Origin: Spirochaetia bacterium
GTDB taxonomy: Bacteria; Spirochaetota; Spirochaetia; Treponematales; Treponemataceae
Length of the DNA: 37,856 nucleotides
Reading direction: 5' to 3'
Assembly: GCA_900770075.1 (NCBI GenBank)
Contig: CAAGIZ010000048.1
Coordinates: 1-37,856, forward strand
This document shows positions 14,237 to 22,645 of the stretch, in pieces. The notes beneath the pieces were generated by a model. It ran no database searches and was not told where the DNA came from. It saw only the letters and a program-made list of their open reading frames with translations. Numbering within the stretch: position 1 is the first letter of the stretch; the number at the start of each line of letters is the position of its first letter. The position numbers and the translations under genes were made by a program.

Positions 14237-16468
14237 CTAATTCTTTACCGCTTCAGTCGGCTGATTTTCAGAAGACTGTTCATCCGAAGGCTGCTCTTTA
14301 GAAAGAAGTTCTTCAGGCTGGTTTTCAGCATTTTCCGCTGCCTGCTGTGCAAGTTCCCGGCAATGCGCTTCGCCTTTTACGATTTCGTAGAATTCCTTTC
14401 CGTCCATGGTTTCTATTTCAAGCAGGCGGTTTGCAATAAAATTCAGCAAATCCTTGTGCTCTTCCATCAAACTGCGGACATGGGCATACCGCTCGTCCAT
14501 AATGCGGGCAATCTCTTCATCAACGTAACGCTGGGTTTCTTCAGAAAATTCCCTGTAGATGTTTGGATCCGCTCCCTGATGCCCCAAAACGCCCTTACCC
14601 AAAGTCATATTCCTGAACTTTTCAGACATACCAAAGTCAGTTATCATGCGCTTAACCAAATCCGTTGCCCTGGCAATGTCGTTGGAAGCCCCGGTGGAAA
14701 TATCCCCCAGCATAACCTCTTCAGCAGCCCGGCCGCCAAGACAGCTGTCCACCTCGTTTATGATGTCGCTTCGGGTCATAAAATTCTTTTCTTCCTCTTC
14801 CCGGTACTGGGTAAAACCGCCCACACCGTGGCTTCTTGGAACAACAGTAATCTTATTGACCGGAGGAAAATCCGGGGTAAAGGCAGCAACCAGAGCATGC
14901 CCGGTTTCGTGAACGGAAACAAGCCTCATCTCTTTTTTGTTGTCCTTGCGGCTCTTCTTTTTAAGACCGATGCTCACCTTGTCGATGGCCTCGTTAAAAT
15001 CTTCCATTGTTACCTTTTTGCGGCCATTGCGTACAGCCATAAGGGCAGCTTCGTTTACCACGTTGGCAAGGTCGGCACCGGCAAAGCCTACAGTACCGTG
15101 GGCAACGGAAACAAAATCCACATCCTTGTCCAGTTTTACGTTCTTGGAGTGAATTCTCAAAATATCTTCCCGCCCCTTAACGTCCGGTTTTTCAACAGGA
15201 ACCTGACGGTCAAACCGCCCCGGACGCAGAAGAGCCGGATCAAGAATGTCCGCCCGGTTAGTAGCAGCAAGAATAATAAGACCTTTTTCGTTGTCAAAAC
15301 CGTCCATCTCCACAAGAAGCTGGTTAAGGGTCTGCTCACGCTCATCGTTTCCGCCGCCGTAACCGTTCATGCGGCTTTTTCCCAGAGCATCGATTTCGTC
15401 AATAAAGATTATGCACGGAGCCTTTTCCCTGGCCTGTCTGAACAAATCCCGCACCCGGCTGGCACCCACGCCGACAAACATTTCGACAAAGTCCGAGCCG
15501 GAAATGCTGAAGAACGGAACCCCGGCCTCGCCGGCAACCGCCCTGGCAAGAAGAGTCTTACCGGTTCCCGGAGGTCCTACCAAAAGAACACCCTTAGGAA
15601 TTTTACCGCCGATGTCAGTATATTTTTTAGGCTCTTTCAGAAAATCAACGACTTCAACCAGTTCTTCCTTCGCTTCATCAACGCCGGCAACATCAGTAAA
15701 GCGGGTCTTAACCTTGCCTTCTTCCACGGTTTTAGCCCGACCGCCGCCACCGCCAAAAAGCGACCCCATGCCGCCGCCCATACCTCCGCCAATCCTGCGG
15801 AAGATAAAAAAGTACATCAAAAGCAAAAGTCCGATAGGAAAGGCAAAATTCAAAAGGAGCTGGACAAGCCAGTTGGTCTGCTTAATCACAAATTTGTATT
15901 CCACGCCCTTTTCGTTAAGGAGGGAAACAAAATCCTGCATCAAAACGCCGGTAGTCCTGTAAACCTTCCGACCTTCTTCCTGTCCCCTTCGGATTCTGTT
16001 CCATGGAAGCTGAGGAGTCTTAAGAAGGGAATCTTCCCCGTATTCGCCGGCAGCACTTTCCGAACCGGCAGGTTCCGTCTGGCTTCCATATCCAGTAAAG
16101 GAATTTTCCCCCATTTCCACATAGACAATGGTTCCATCTTCCACCAGTTTCCGAAATTCAGAAAAAGGAATGGTTCCGTCCGCCTTAGGAAGCAAAAACA
16201 TATTGATGAGGGCAAGAGTCAGAACCGTCACGGTAAGCATTGTAAAGAACGGAAATTTCGGAGGCTTCTTGCCGTTTTTGTTTTTTCCGTCACCCTCAGG
16301 CTCATCAATAGAAAGCTTGAAAAAACTGTACGGGTCAAAATCCTGAGGATTCTGCTTTTTGTCCTTTTCGTCAGAGGGCTTTTTGCCAGAGTCCTGTTTC
16401 TGGGGAAAAGATTTTTTCTGTTCGCTATTGTTTTCGTTATTCTGCTGGTTTTTCTGTTCGTCGCTCAT
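14237..16468 (-). CDS. ftsH: ATP-dependent zinc metalloprotease FtsH
   Basis: A membrane-anchored AAA+ protease that degrades unassembled membrane proteins and selected regulators. In 743 residues it shows a polar Gln/Lys-rich N-terminus (1-70), TM1 near 72-92, a periplasmic domain, and TM2 near 199-222. A Gly-rich linker follows, then Walker A GPPGTGKT at 298-305, Walker B IIFIDEID at 353-360, the second region of homology with RPGRFDRQ, and the zinc motif HETGH at 520-524. LGGRAAEEV and the distal metal ligand region TGASNDIARAT complete the protease. The C-terminus (707-743) is a low-complexity Glu/Gln/Ser/Asn tail. The ATG follows GAGGAAG. A TTGTAC-17-TATATT promoter sits about 60 bases upstream. 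It is the first gene of the run through pcrA. Confidence 0.97.
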   Translation of the reverse strand: MSDEQKNQQNNENNSEQKKSFPQKQDSGKKPSDEKDKKQNPQDFDPYSFFKLSIDEPEGDGKNKNGKKPPKFPFFTMLTVTVLTLALINMFLLPKADGTIPFSEFRKLVEDGTIVYVEMGENSFTGYGSQTEPAGSESAAGEYGEDSLLKTPQLPWNRIRRGQEEGRKVYRTTGVLMQDFVSLLNEKGVEYKFVIKQTNWLVQLLLNFAFPIGLLLLMYFFIFRRIGGGMGGGMGSLFGGGGGRAKTVEEGKVKTRFTDVAGVDEAKEELVEVVDFLKEPKKYTDIGGKIPKGVLLVGPPGTGKTLLARAVAGEAGVPFFSISGSDFVEMFVGVGASRVRDLFRQAREKAPCIIFIDEIDALGKSRMNGYGGGNDEREQTLNQLLVEMDGFDNEKGLIILAATNRADILDPALLRPGRFDRQVPVEKPDVKGREDILRIHSKNVKLDKDVDFVSVAHGTVGFAGADLANVVNEAALMAVRNGRKKVTMEDFNEAIDKVSIGLKKKSRKDNKKEMRLVSVHETGHALVAAFTPDFPPVNKITVVPRSHGVGGFTQYREEEEKNFMTRSDIINEVDSCLGGRAAEEVMLGDISTGASNDIARATDLVKRMITDFGMSEKFRNMTLGKGVLGHQGADPNIYREFSEETQRYVDEEIARIMDERYAHVRSLMEEHKDLLNFIANRLLEIETMDGKEFYEIVKGEAHCRELAQQAAENAENQPEELLSKEQPSDEQSSENQPTEAVKN

Positions 16469-16530
16469 TTCTTCCTCAAAAAAATTAGTGGCACTTCAAA
16501 GTTGAGTTTTTAAAACTGCCTATTCCAATA

Positions 16531-16559
16531 AATATACTGAAAATCTCAACATTGTACAA
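16531..16559 (-). promoter_or_regulatory. Candidate sigma-70 promoter of the ftsH run
   Basis: On the minus strand TTGTAC (16554-16559), a 17-base spacer and TATATT (16531-16536) lie about 63 bases before the ftsH start. The predicted leader contains a short palindrome, AGTTTT-T-AAAACT. Confidence 0.55.
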
Positions 16560-16597
16560 ACAGATAAAACTTTAAATTGAATTTAAATCGAACTTTT

Positions 16598-16719
16598 GGA
16601 GCACATTCACCGTCTCGCCGGCTTTACAAGGTTCCGGCTTTCGCCTGCATTGCAAAAACAGCAGCCAAAAGCCCGCTGTTTTCGCAACGGCTTGCACCGC
16701 CTTTCCAATCCGGGCTAAG
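16598..16719 (+). repeat. GC-rich intergenic repeat element, copy 4
   Basis: The ends match copies 3 and 6 (GGAGCACATTC at the left, TCCAATCCGGGCTAAG at the right). Internal blocks are GGTTCCGGCTTTCGCC, GCATT and ACGGCTTGCACCGCC. The central palindrome is the longest of the set: AAAACAGC pairs with GCTGTTTT, flanked by TTGC/GCAA. It lies 22 bases from the flgN-like stop and about 40 bases upstream of the ftsH promoter. Confidence 0.88.
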
Positions 16720-16740
16720 TTTTCTAAAAAAAGGACCGGC

Positions 16741-17229
16741 TTAGGCTTCGGCAATAAAACTTCCGCCGGCACTGTTTGCACCGGCATAGACAGAACGTTT
16801 TCCAAGGTAAGGGTTAGCCCTGTGCACTTCGGCAATCTGCTTTTTAATCTGTTCCATGTGAAGTTTAAGCAGGTTCTGGTTCTGCTGGTTCTGGACAAGA
16901 ACTTTTTTCTGAAGGGCAGCAAGTTCAGACTGCATTTTCTGAACGCTGGTTTTATCCTCTTCCCTAAGGCTGCTGCCAAAAGCCACTGCGTTGTACATGC
17001 TCTGCACAGGCTCAATAACCTTCTGAAGGTTTTCAATGCTGGAAACAATCTGCTGTTCAAGCTGAGCATGGGCAAACAGAGCCTCACCATCCTCCAGTTC
17101 GATTTTCCCCTGCTGACATTCAAGCACCTGCAGGTATTCCCTGAACTTGTTCCGCTGCTGTTCCAGAAGAGCCCTGAAACGCTTTAACACAGCAACCCTT
17201 TCTTCAATCTGAGTCTGAGTCAATTCCAT
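16741..17229 (-). CDS. flgN: FlgN-like flagellar export chaperone
   Basis: Likely a cytoplasmic chaperone for hook-associated or other axial flagellar proteins. The 162-residue product is almost entirely helical and coiled-coil: heptad-rich stretches run from residue 3 to about 130, with VAVLKRFRALLEQQRNKFRE, IENLQKVIEPVQSMYNA and ELAALQKKVLVQNQQNQNLL. A C-terminal tail with NPYLGKRSVYAG follows. That architecture and the position 3 bases after fliS fit the FlgN/FlgN-like family. Sequence alone is weak evidence for such coiled-coil proteins, so the name rests largely on context. The start ATG at 17229 was chosen because it directly follows the fliS stop. Confidence 0.7.
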   Translation of the reverse strand: MELTQTQIEERVAVLKRFRALLEQQRNKFREYLQVLECQQGKIELEDGEALFAHAQLEQQIVSSIENLQKVIEPVQSMYNAVAFGSSLREEDKTSVQKMQSELAALQKKVLVQNQQNQNLLKLHMEQIKKQIAEVHRANPYLGKRSVYAGANSAGGSFIAEA

Positions 17230-17232
17230 AGA

Positions 17233-17679
17233 CTACCCCTCGATATTAAGACCGCTGCCAAAACCGGTGGCTGCAGGAGCATTAGACTGGCTGTTTGCCG
17301 CCTGGTTCCAGGCAGAAGACAGCTGGCTCATCATATTCAGCACAAATTCAACCTTTTTTTTGTCCTTGGAAATGTTTGCAGAAGTAAGTTCCCGGTTAAA
17401 ATAGATATAAAGGGACATGAGATTGGAAGCGATTTCTCCGCCGGCAGACATATTAAGGCTTGCCTGAAGTTCACTTATAATGTCCTGAACTTTCATCAGG
17501 TAATTACCGAATTTTTCTATATTTTTTGCTTCGATTTTTCCCTCCGCCCCGAAACATTCAAGAGCATAGGTAAGGTTTTTTACGGCACCTTCGTACAAGA
17601 GAACCACAAGTTTTCCCTGACTTGCAGTTTTAATCCCCGTATTCTGATATGCCGCATAAGCATTGTTCATAAAAGCCAT
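17233..17679 (-). CDS. fliS: Flagellar export chaperone FliS
   Basis: FliS binds the C-terminus of flagellin in the cytoplasm, prevents premature polymerisation and helps export; in spirochaetes the filament is periplasmic. The 148-residue product has the family hallmarks: AYAAYQNTGIKTASQGKLVVLLYEGA at the N-terminus, the helix FGNYLMKVQDIISELQASLN, and LMSLYIYFNRELTSANISKD. It has a Gly/Asn/Ala-rich tail. A good binding site (GGGAGG) precedes the ATG by 7 bases. It forms a two-gene unit with the flgN-like gene and is preceded by a possible flagellar sigma-28 promoter. Confidence 0.94.
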   Translation of the reverse strand: MAFMNNAYAAYQNTGIKTASQGKLVVLLYEGAVKNLTYALECFGAEGKIEAKNIEKFGNYLMKVQDIISELQASLNMSAGGEIASNLMSLYIYFNRELTSANISKDKKKVEFVLNMMSQLSSAWNQAANSQSNAPAATGFGSGLNIEG

Positions 17680-17733
17680 TTAATGCCTCCCGTATTGAAG
17701 ACCGCCTTTTTTAGCCTCAGACAGTCATCTATA

Positions 17734-17760
17734 TTTTCGGCATTTAAAATTATTAATTAA
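17734..17760 (-). promoter_or_regulatory. Possible sigma-28 (FliA) promoter for fliS-flgN
   Basis: On the minus strand TTAA (17757-17760), 15 bases and GCCGAAAA (17734-17741) resemble the flagellar consensus TAAA-N15-GCCGATAA. The box is about 55 bases upstream of fliS, and its -35 overlaps the stop of the preceding gene. Confidence 0.4.
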
Positions 17761-18275
17761 GCAAAAACCGCTCCCAGGGCACCAAAGACACCGCAGGAAG
17801 CAAGGGTCATAAGAAGGGCCGCAAGAAAAACACCACACAAAACCGAAAGCACGGTCTGCCGGCTCTTCATGTCCAAAAGGCTTGCAGCCAGAGTGCCCGT
17901 CCATGCACCTGTACCAGGCAGGGGAATCCCAACAAACAGAAAGAGGGCAAAAAACAGCCCCCTGCCAGCCTTCTGCTCAAGCTTTTCGCCGCCTTTCTTC
18001 CCCTTAACCAGAAAAAAATTACAGATTTTGCCGATATACTTTCTGGAACTGCCCCACTCAAGAAATTTCCTGGCAAAAAAATAGATAAAAGGAACCGGAA
18101 CCATATTCCCGACCATAGCAAATAGATTGATTAAAACCACATGCTTAACAGAAAGGGCAGCCTCCCCCAGACCTAAAAAAGAAGAAACAAGAGCCACCCC
18201 CACAGGAATCGCCCCCCTAAGCTCCACCAGAGGAACCATAGAAATCAAAAAAACAACAAGAAAAATCTTCGCCAT
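17757..18275 (-). CDS. Small multidrug-export-type membrane protein (COG2426/PF06695)
   Basis: An inner-membrane protein of 172 residues with four or five hydrophobic segments. It matches the Sm_multidrug_ex family by the motifs VPLVELRGAIPVGVAL at the N-terminus and FVGIPLPGTGAWTGTLAASLL in the middle, the latter being the family's most conserved stretch. The family name comes from an early annotation, and transport of drugs is not established, so function should be considered unknown. It lies between the fliS unit and the divergent ABC operon. No strong Shine-Dalgarno precedes the ATG at 18275. Confidence 0.8.
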   Translation of the reverse strand: MAKIFLVVFLISMVPLVELRGAIPVGVALVSSFLGLGEAALSVKHVVLINLFAMVGNMVPVPFIYFFARKFLEWGSSRKYIGKICNFFLVKGKKGGEKLEQKAGRGLFFALFLFVGIPLPGTGAWTGTLAASLLDMKSRQTVLSVLCGVFLAALLMTLASCGVFGALGAVFA

Positions 18276-18403
18276 AAATGACCGTCCCCAACAAACTATA
18301 ACATTATTTCAGGACAAGAACCACAAGGAAAGTGTGCGGGGGCTGTAACTTACTTGTAGTGTTTTTTGTTATACTTATTGTCATAAATGTGCGGGGCGAG
18401 GGG

Positions 18404-18479
18404 CTTACGCCGGATGCGGCGGGCGGTAGTTGGAGCGGCTTGCCGCTCCAATGAGCGTGAGCGAACCCAGAGCAGCCGG
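18404..18479 (-). repeat. GC-rich intergenic repeat element, copy 5
   Basis: Read on the minus strand: CCGGCTGCTCTGGGTTCGCT, CGCTCATT, a perfect 10-bp palindrome (TTGGAGCGGC-TT-GCCGCTCCAA, 18430-18451), CCGCCGCATCCGG and CGTAAG. Block order matches the other copies, although the last blocks are diverged. It lies upstream of the ABC transporter operon. Confidence 0.75.
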
Positions 18480-18572
18480 TTTTTGTGCAGGCTTTGCGCT
18501 GACGGAAATTTTTTCTGTTTTGGGGCTGATGCCGTCCGCATAAAAAAATTTAACAGGGAGCATGTTTTTCAG

Positions 18573-19532
18573 ATGATTGAAGTTTCTGGACTTTCAAAGC
18601 ATTTCGGGTCTTTTAAGGCGGTGGATGACATCAGTTTTTCTATTCCCACCGGGCAGATTGTGGGGCTTTTGGGGCCTAACGGTGCCGGTAAATCTACCAC
18701 TATGAGGATGATTACCGGTTTTTTGCAGCCTTCTTCCGGGGTGATTAAAATTGACGGCATAAATATAGAAGAAAACGCTGTTGAATGTAAGAAAAAAATC
18801 GGTTATATGCCGGAAAGTGCGCCTCTCTACGGCGAGATGATTGTGGACGACTACCTGCGGTACGTTGCACAGATGCAGGGGCAGAATCCTGACGAAAAAG
18901 TTCCCCTTTTGTGCAGTGAATGCGGGCTTAAAGAGGTCATGCACAAAAACATTTCGGACTTGAGCCGCGGTTACAGGCAGAGGGTGGGTCTTGCCCATGC
19001 CCTTATGAACGACCCGGAAATTCTCGTTCTTGACGAGCCTACTTCCGGTCTTGACCCGAATCAGATTGGGGAAGTGCGCTCCCTCATTAAGGAAATCGGT
19101 AAAACAAGGACTGTTATCATTTCCACCCACATTCTTGGGGAAGTTGAAATGCTGTGCGACCGGGTAATCATCATTTCCGGGGGCAAGCTGGTGGCGGACA
19201 GTCCTACCGGGCAGCTGCGGGAACGCTACGGTACCAGTGCTTCTGTCTTTGTGCAGGTCGGCGGCTGCAGTTTTGAAGAGCTTTCTGCCGTTTTGTCGAA
19301 GGTCTGCGGGAACTGCGCAAAGGACGAAGGCGGTTTTTCTGACGGTTCCGGGGAAGGCTCCGGGGATTCCGGGGCAAAAACTGTAGGAGCGGTGGTTCAG
19401 GTCAGGGAAAATGCGGAAATTCGTCCGGCCATTGCCAGGGCGGTGTGCGGGGCTGGTTTTGAACTTTACGAGCTTAGCCTCAGGCGCAACAGTCTTGAAG
19501 ACATCTTCCACACTTTGACGGAAGAAAAATAG
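18573..19532 (+). CDS. ABC transporter ATP-binding protein (GldA-like)
   Basis: The ATPase of an ABC exporter with an associated GldF/GldG-type membrane part. The 319-residue product has Walker A GPNGAGKSTTMRM, a Q-loop region with GYMPESAPLYGEM, signature DLSRGYRQRVGLAHAL, Walker B ILVLDEPTSGLDP and the H-loop ISTHIL. A Gly/Ser/Asp-rich insert (residues about 252-272) interrupts the C-terminal domain. The frame is open upstream to 18387, but that part lies in a repeat element. The start at 18573 gives the canonical MIEVSGLSKHFGSFKAV and follows GGGAG by 12 bases. It is the first gene of a four-gene unit. Substrate is unknown; gliding is not implied. Confidence 0.92.
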   Translation: MIEVSGLSKHFGSFKAVDDISFSIPTGQIVGLLGPNGAGKSTTMRMITGFLQPSSGVIKIDGINIEENAVECKKKIGYMPESAPLYGEMIVDDYLRYVAQMQGQNPDEKVPLLCSECGLKEVMHKNISDLSRGYRQRVGLAHALMNDPEILVLDEPTSGLDPNQIGEVRSLIKEIGKTRTVIISTHILGEVEMLCDRVIIISGGKLVADSPTGQLRERYGTSASVFVQVGGCSFEELSAVLSKVCGNCAKDEGGFSDGSGEGSGDSGAKTVGAVVQVRENAEIRPAIARAVCGAGFELYELSLRRNSLEDIFHTLTEEK

Positions 19533-19639
19533 ACCTGTTAAGGGCAAACTTAGGAAACACTTAAATCAAACGGAATAACGGCAACTGAAAAACCCGCCTC
19601 TGGCTGTTTTTTTTTCGGATATGCCGGTCAGGAGTTAAA

Positions 19640-20569
19640 ATGAAGGATACATTGGATTTTGAAAAAAATACATCCCCGGTCGGGGCGGGGTCTTCGGTAG
19701 AAGGGGCGTCTTCGGTCGGGGCGGGGGCTGCTGAAAAAGGAACATCAACTGTCAAGGGGGCGTCTTCGGTCATAACGACATCCTCGGTCAAGGGGGCGTC
19801 TTCGGTCGAAGGGACATCCCCGGTCATAACGACATCCTCGGTCAAGAGGGCGGCAAAAACAAAATCCCCTGCCCTTGTCATAATGCAGCGGGAACTTAAA
19901 TCCTATTTTTCAAGTCCCATAGCATACATCGTAACGGGGCTTTTTACCCTTGCTTCGGGCTTTTTGTTTTTCAGCACTTTCTTTCTTGCAAACAGGGCGG
20001 AATTAAGACAGTTTTTTGCCCTTCTTCCGGTGCTGCTTTCCTTTTTTATCCCGGCTCTTTCCATGCGGGCTTTCTCCGAAGAAAAAAAATCCACTTCTCT
20101 GGAAACCCTGCTCACCCTGCCGGTAACAGTACTGGACGTGGTTGCAGGAAAATTTCTTGCGGTGTTTGTTTCGGCACTGGCTCTCTTTGTGCCTTCCCTT
20201 TTTTACGTGGCAACCTGCTTTATTTTTGGTTCGCCGGATGCAGGCCCGATTTTTACCGGATATCTGGGAACATTCTTTCTGACGGCCGGTTTCAGTGCCA
20301 TAGGTCTTTTTGCTTCCAGCACCACAAAAAATCAGATTATCGCCTTTTTTGAAGCCTTTGCCATCTGCATAGTCCTTACCCTGCTTTCAAATTTTGCGGT
20401 CTTTCTTCCGGGGGCAATGGTTCGCGCCGTAACTTATCTTTCTTCCCTGAGCCATTTTGAATCAATCTGCCGGGGGATAATCGACAGCCGGGACATCGTT
20501 TACTTTGTTTCGCTTACAGCCGTATTTTTTGTGCTGACTGTCCGCTCAATAAAAGAAGGACAAAACTAA
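19640..20569 (+). CDS. ABC transporter permease (GldF-like) with repeat N-terminal extension
   Basis: The membrane subunit of the ABC system, 309 residues. From residue 82 the sequence is a typical GldF/ABC-2 permease: MQRELKSYFSSPIAYIVTG, SMRAFSEEKKSTSLETLLTLPV and about six membrane spans, ending SIKEGQN. The first 81 residues are unusual, with ten hexapeptide units (SSV-x-x-x) rich in Ser, Val, Thr, Ala and Gly that normal homologues lack. A good AGGAG site 5 bases before the ATG at 19640 supports translation of this extension. An internal ATG at 19883 (residue 82) would give the canonical protein. It lies 107 bases after the ATPase gene. Confidence 0.88.
   Translation: MKDTLDFEKNTSPVGAGSSVEGASSVGAGAAEKGTSTVKGASSVITTSSVKGASSVEGTSPVITTSSVKRAAKTKSPALVIMQRELKSYFSSPIAYIVTGLFTLASGFLFFSTFFLANRAELRQFFALLPVLLSFFIPALSMRAFSEEKKSTSLETLLTLPVTVLDVVAGKFLAVFVSALALFVPSLFYVATCFIFGSPDAGPIFTGYLGTFFLTAGFSAIGLFASSTTKNQIIAFFEAFAICIVLTLLSNFAVFLPGAMVRAVTYLSSLSHFESICRGIIDSRDIVYFVSLTAVFFVLTVRSIKEGQN
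19673..19852 (+). repeat. 18-bp coding minisatellite (ten units)
   Basis: Ten consecutive 18-bp units encode residues 12-71 of the permease, consensus S-S-V-(K/E/I)-(G/T)-(A/T). Two pairs of units repeat at higher order (ITT-SSVK). Unit length is a multiple of three, so changes in copy number would keep the frame. Confidence 0.85.
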
Positions 20570-20584
20570 GGGAGTACAACTGCA

Positions 20585-22645
20585 ATGAAAAAGTTTATTG
20601 AATACTTGAAAAGTCCTAAAAGCGACATTTTTCTGTTTTTAATCGCCATTCTGCTTTTAAATCTGGTATGCTCCAGGGCGTTTTTCCGAATTGATTTAAC
20701 AGGGCCAAAATCCTATTCACTTTCGGAATCCAGCCGCCAGGTCGTAAAAAATCTTGAACAGCCTCTTTCTGTAAAAGTTTTCTTCACAAAAAATCTTCCC
20801 GCTCCCTACAACACCATTGACCAGTACATCCGGGATCTTCTTGTGGAATATAAATCCGCCGCAAATTCAAATTTCACCGCTGAATTTTTCGACATGGACA
20901 AGGAAGAAAACCAGAAAATTGCACGGAACTACGGAATTTCTCAGGTTCAGATTCAGGAACTTAAAAACAACGAGGTGGGCTTTAAGCAGGTGTGGATGGC
21001 TCTGGCTGTAAGCTACGCCGACAGGACGGAAATAATCGACGGGCTCAGTTCTGCCAGCGGTCTTGAATACACCCTGACCCAGACCATGAGCCGCCTTATA
21101 AGCACCACTTCCGCTCTGGCAGGTCTTGAAGGGCAGGCAAAGCTCACCCTCTATCTGACTAGGGAACTGGAAAAATTCAACATAAACGGTCTTAAAAATC
21201 TGGAAAAAACAGTCCTGCAGGCCTATAAAAAGGTGAATTCCGAAAACATGGACAGAATCGACTTTGAAACGGTGGATCCCCCGGAAAATCAAATCGAGGA
21301 ACTGGCTCAAAAATACGGAATTCAGAGCCTGAACTGGCAGGACGGAGACAAAAAAGGAACAGGCGCCATAGGTCTTGTTCTGGAATACGGTCAGGATTTC
21401 CAGCTGCTTAACGTAAAGATGTCGCGCACCTTCTTCGGCAACGTAATCTCCGGCACTGAAAATCTGGAAGAAGAACTTTCAGAAAACCTTAAAAGCCTTG
21501 TTTCAAAACCAAACCTCATCGGCTACGTAAAAGGACACCGGGAACTTGAATACACCGGCGGTCAGCAGACTGGTGCCGATGTCTTCAATGCCATAATTTC
21601 CGACCGCTACCAATTCAAAGACCTTAACTTAAAGGAAGAAGAAATTCCTTCCGGGCTTAAGAGTCTTGTCATAAACGGTGCAAAGGAAAAATTTGAAGAC
21701 TCCGAACTGTACAAAATAGACCAGTTTTTGATGCGCGGCGGAAACCTCATAATCTTTGACGACCAGTTTGAAGAAGTTTATCCGCAGGGACAGAACATGT
21801 ACTACCAGCTTCCGCAGTACCAGCCCATCGACAACGGTCTGGACAAGCTTCTCTCAAAATACGGAATTTCTTTGGGCAAAGATTACGTAATGGACGAAAA
21901 CTGCTACGTAAATCAGGATCAGCGTTCAGGTTCAACCCCGCTCTACTTTGCTCCAGTCCTGCAAAAATCCGGGCTTTCAAAGACCAGCCCCATCACAAAA
22001 AATCTGGGCTACGTGATAATGCTGCAGAACAGTTCCATAAACGCAGAAGAAGCCGCCAAAAACACTGATACAGCCGTTACCGTGCTTGCAAAATCTTCGC
22101 CAGCCAGCTGGCTTCTAAAAGACAACGTTACGGCAATTCCCCAGATGATACGCAAACCTTCCGACAAAACCGCAATGGAAAGCCAGAACCTTGCAGTCCT
22201 GGTAGAGGGCAAATTTGAAAGCGCCTTTGACAAAAACCCGGAAGAAGAAAGCGGCGGCGAAGTTAATTTTTCAAACCACTTTTCAAAAAGCATTCAAAAC
22301 GGAAAGATTTTCGTTACGGGAAGTTCAAAAATCACCACAAGCCAGGTGATGGATTCCAGCGGAAACCAGCCGGTTGCAATGTTCGTGCGCAACGTGGTGG
22401 ACTACATGAACGGCGAAACAGACCTGTGTACCATGCGCACAAAGGGTCTGAGCCTTAACACCTTAAAGACCAAAAAAGGCATTTCCGCAGAATTTGCAAA
22501 ATACTTTAACCAGTTCGGACTTGCCCTGCTGGTTGCCCTGTGCGGTCTTGTAACTCTGGCAAAAATTTCTGCAAAAAAGCGGGCAATCCGCGAAAGGTAC
22601 AACCCGGACGACAAACGCGAAATAAAAAAAGAGGCAAAAAAATGA
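20585..22645 (+). CDS. GldG-like ABC-associated membrane/periplasmic protein
   Basis: A 686-residue protein of the GldG/ABC-type uncharacterised transport family. It has an N-terminal membrane span (IFLFLIAILLLNLVCSRAFF) followed by RIDLTGPKSYSLSESSRQVV and LSVKVFFTKNLPAPYNTIDQ, the family's conserved opening. A large extracytoplasmic region includes LVINGAKEKFEDSELYKIDQFLMRGG-like residues near 360-385, where a GATase-like fold is usual. A C-terminal span (FGLALLVALCGLVTLAKI) precedes a basic tail. The start follows GGAG. It begins 15 bases after the permease gene and overlaps the next gene by 4 bases (ATGA). It probably works with the permease in an envelope process of unknown substrate. 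Confidence 0.88.
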   Translation: MKKFIEYLKSPKSDIFLFLIAILLLNLVCSRAFFRIDLTGPKSYSLSESSRQVVKNLEQPLSVKVFFTKNLPAPYNTIDQYIRDLLVEYKSAANSNFTAEFFDMDKEENQKIARNYGISQVQIQELKNNEVGFKQVWMALAVSYADRTEIIDGLSSASGLEYTLTQTMSRLISTTSALAGLEGQAKLTLYLTRELEKFNINGLKNLEKTVLQAYKKVNSENMDRIDFETVDPPENQIEELAQKYGIQSLNWQDGDKKGTGAIGLVLEYGQDFQLLNVKMSRTFFGNVISGTENLEEELSENLKSLVSKPNLIGYVKGHRELEYTGGQQTGADVFNAIISDRYQFKDLNLKEEEIPSGLKSLVINGAKEKFEDSELYKIDQFLMRGGNLIIFDDQFEEVYPQGQNMYYQLPQYQPIDNGLDKLLSKYGISLGKDYVMDENCYVNQDQRSGSTPLYFAPVLQKSGLSKTSPITKNLGYVIMLQNSSINAEEAAKNTDTAVTVLAKSSPASWLLKDNVTAIPQMIRKPSDKTAMESQNLAVLVEGKFESAFDKNPEEESGGEVNFSNHFSKSIQNGKIFVTGSSKITTSQVMDSSGNQPVAMFVRNVVDYMNGETDLCTMRTKGLSLNTLKTKKGISAEFAKYFNQFGLALLVALCGLVTLAKISAKKRAIRERYNPDDKREIKKEAKK

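Noticed and set aside
14363..16513. 716-codon open frame on the plus strand opposite ftsH
   Set aside because: It is the mirror of a clearly functional ftsH; the translation shows no domain and is rich in Phe, His and Asn as expected for a shadow frame.
18387..18572. N-terminal extension of the ABC ATPase through the repeat element
   Set aside because: The added residues are Arg/Cys-rich products of repeat copy 5; homologues start at MIEVSGLSKHFG and a GGGAG lies before ATG 18573.
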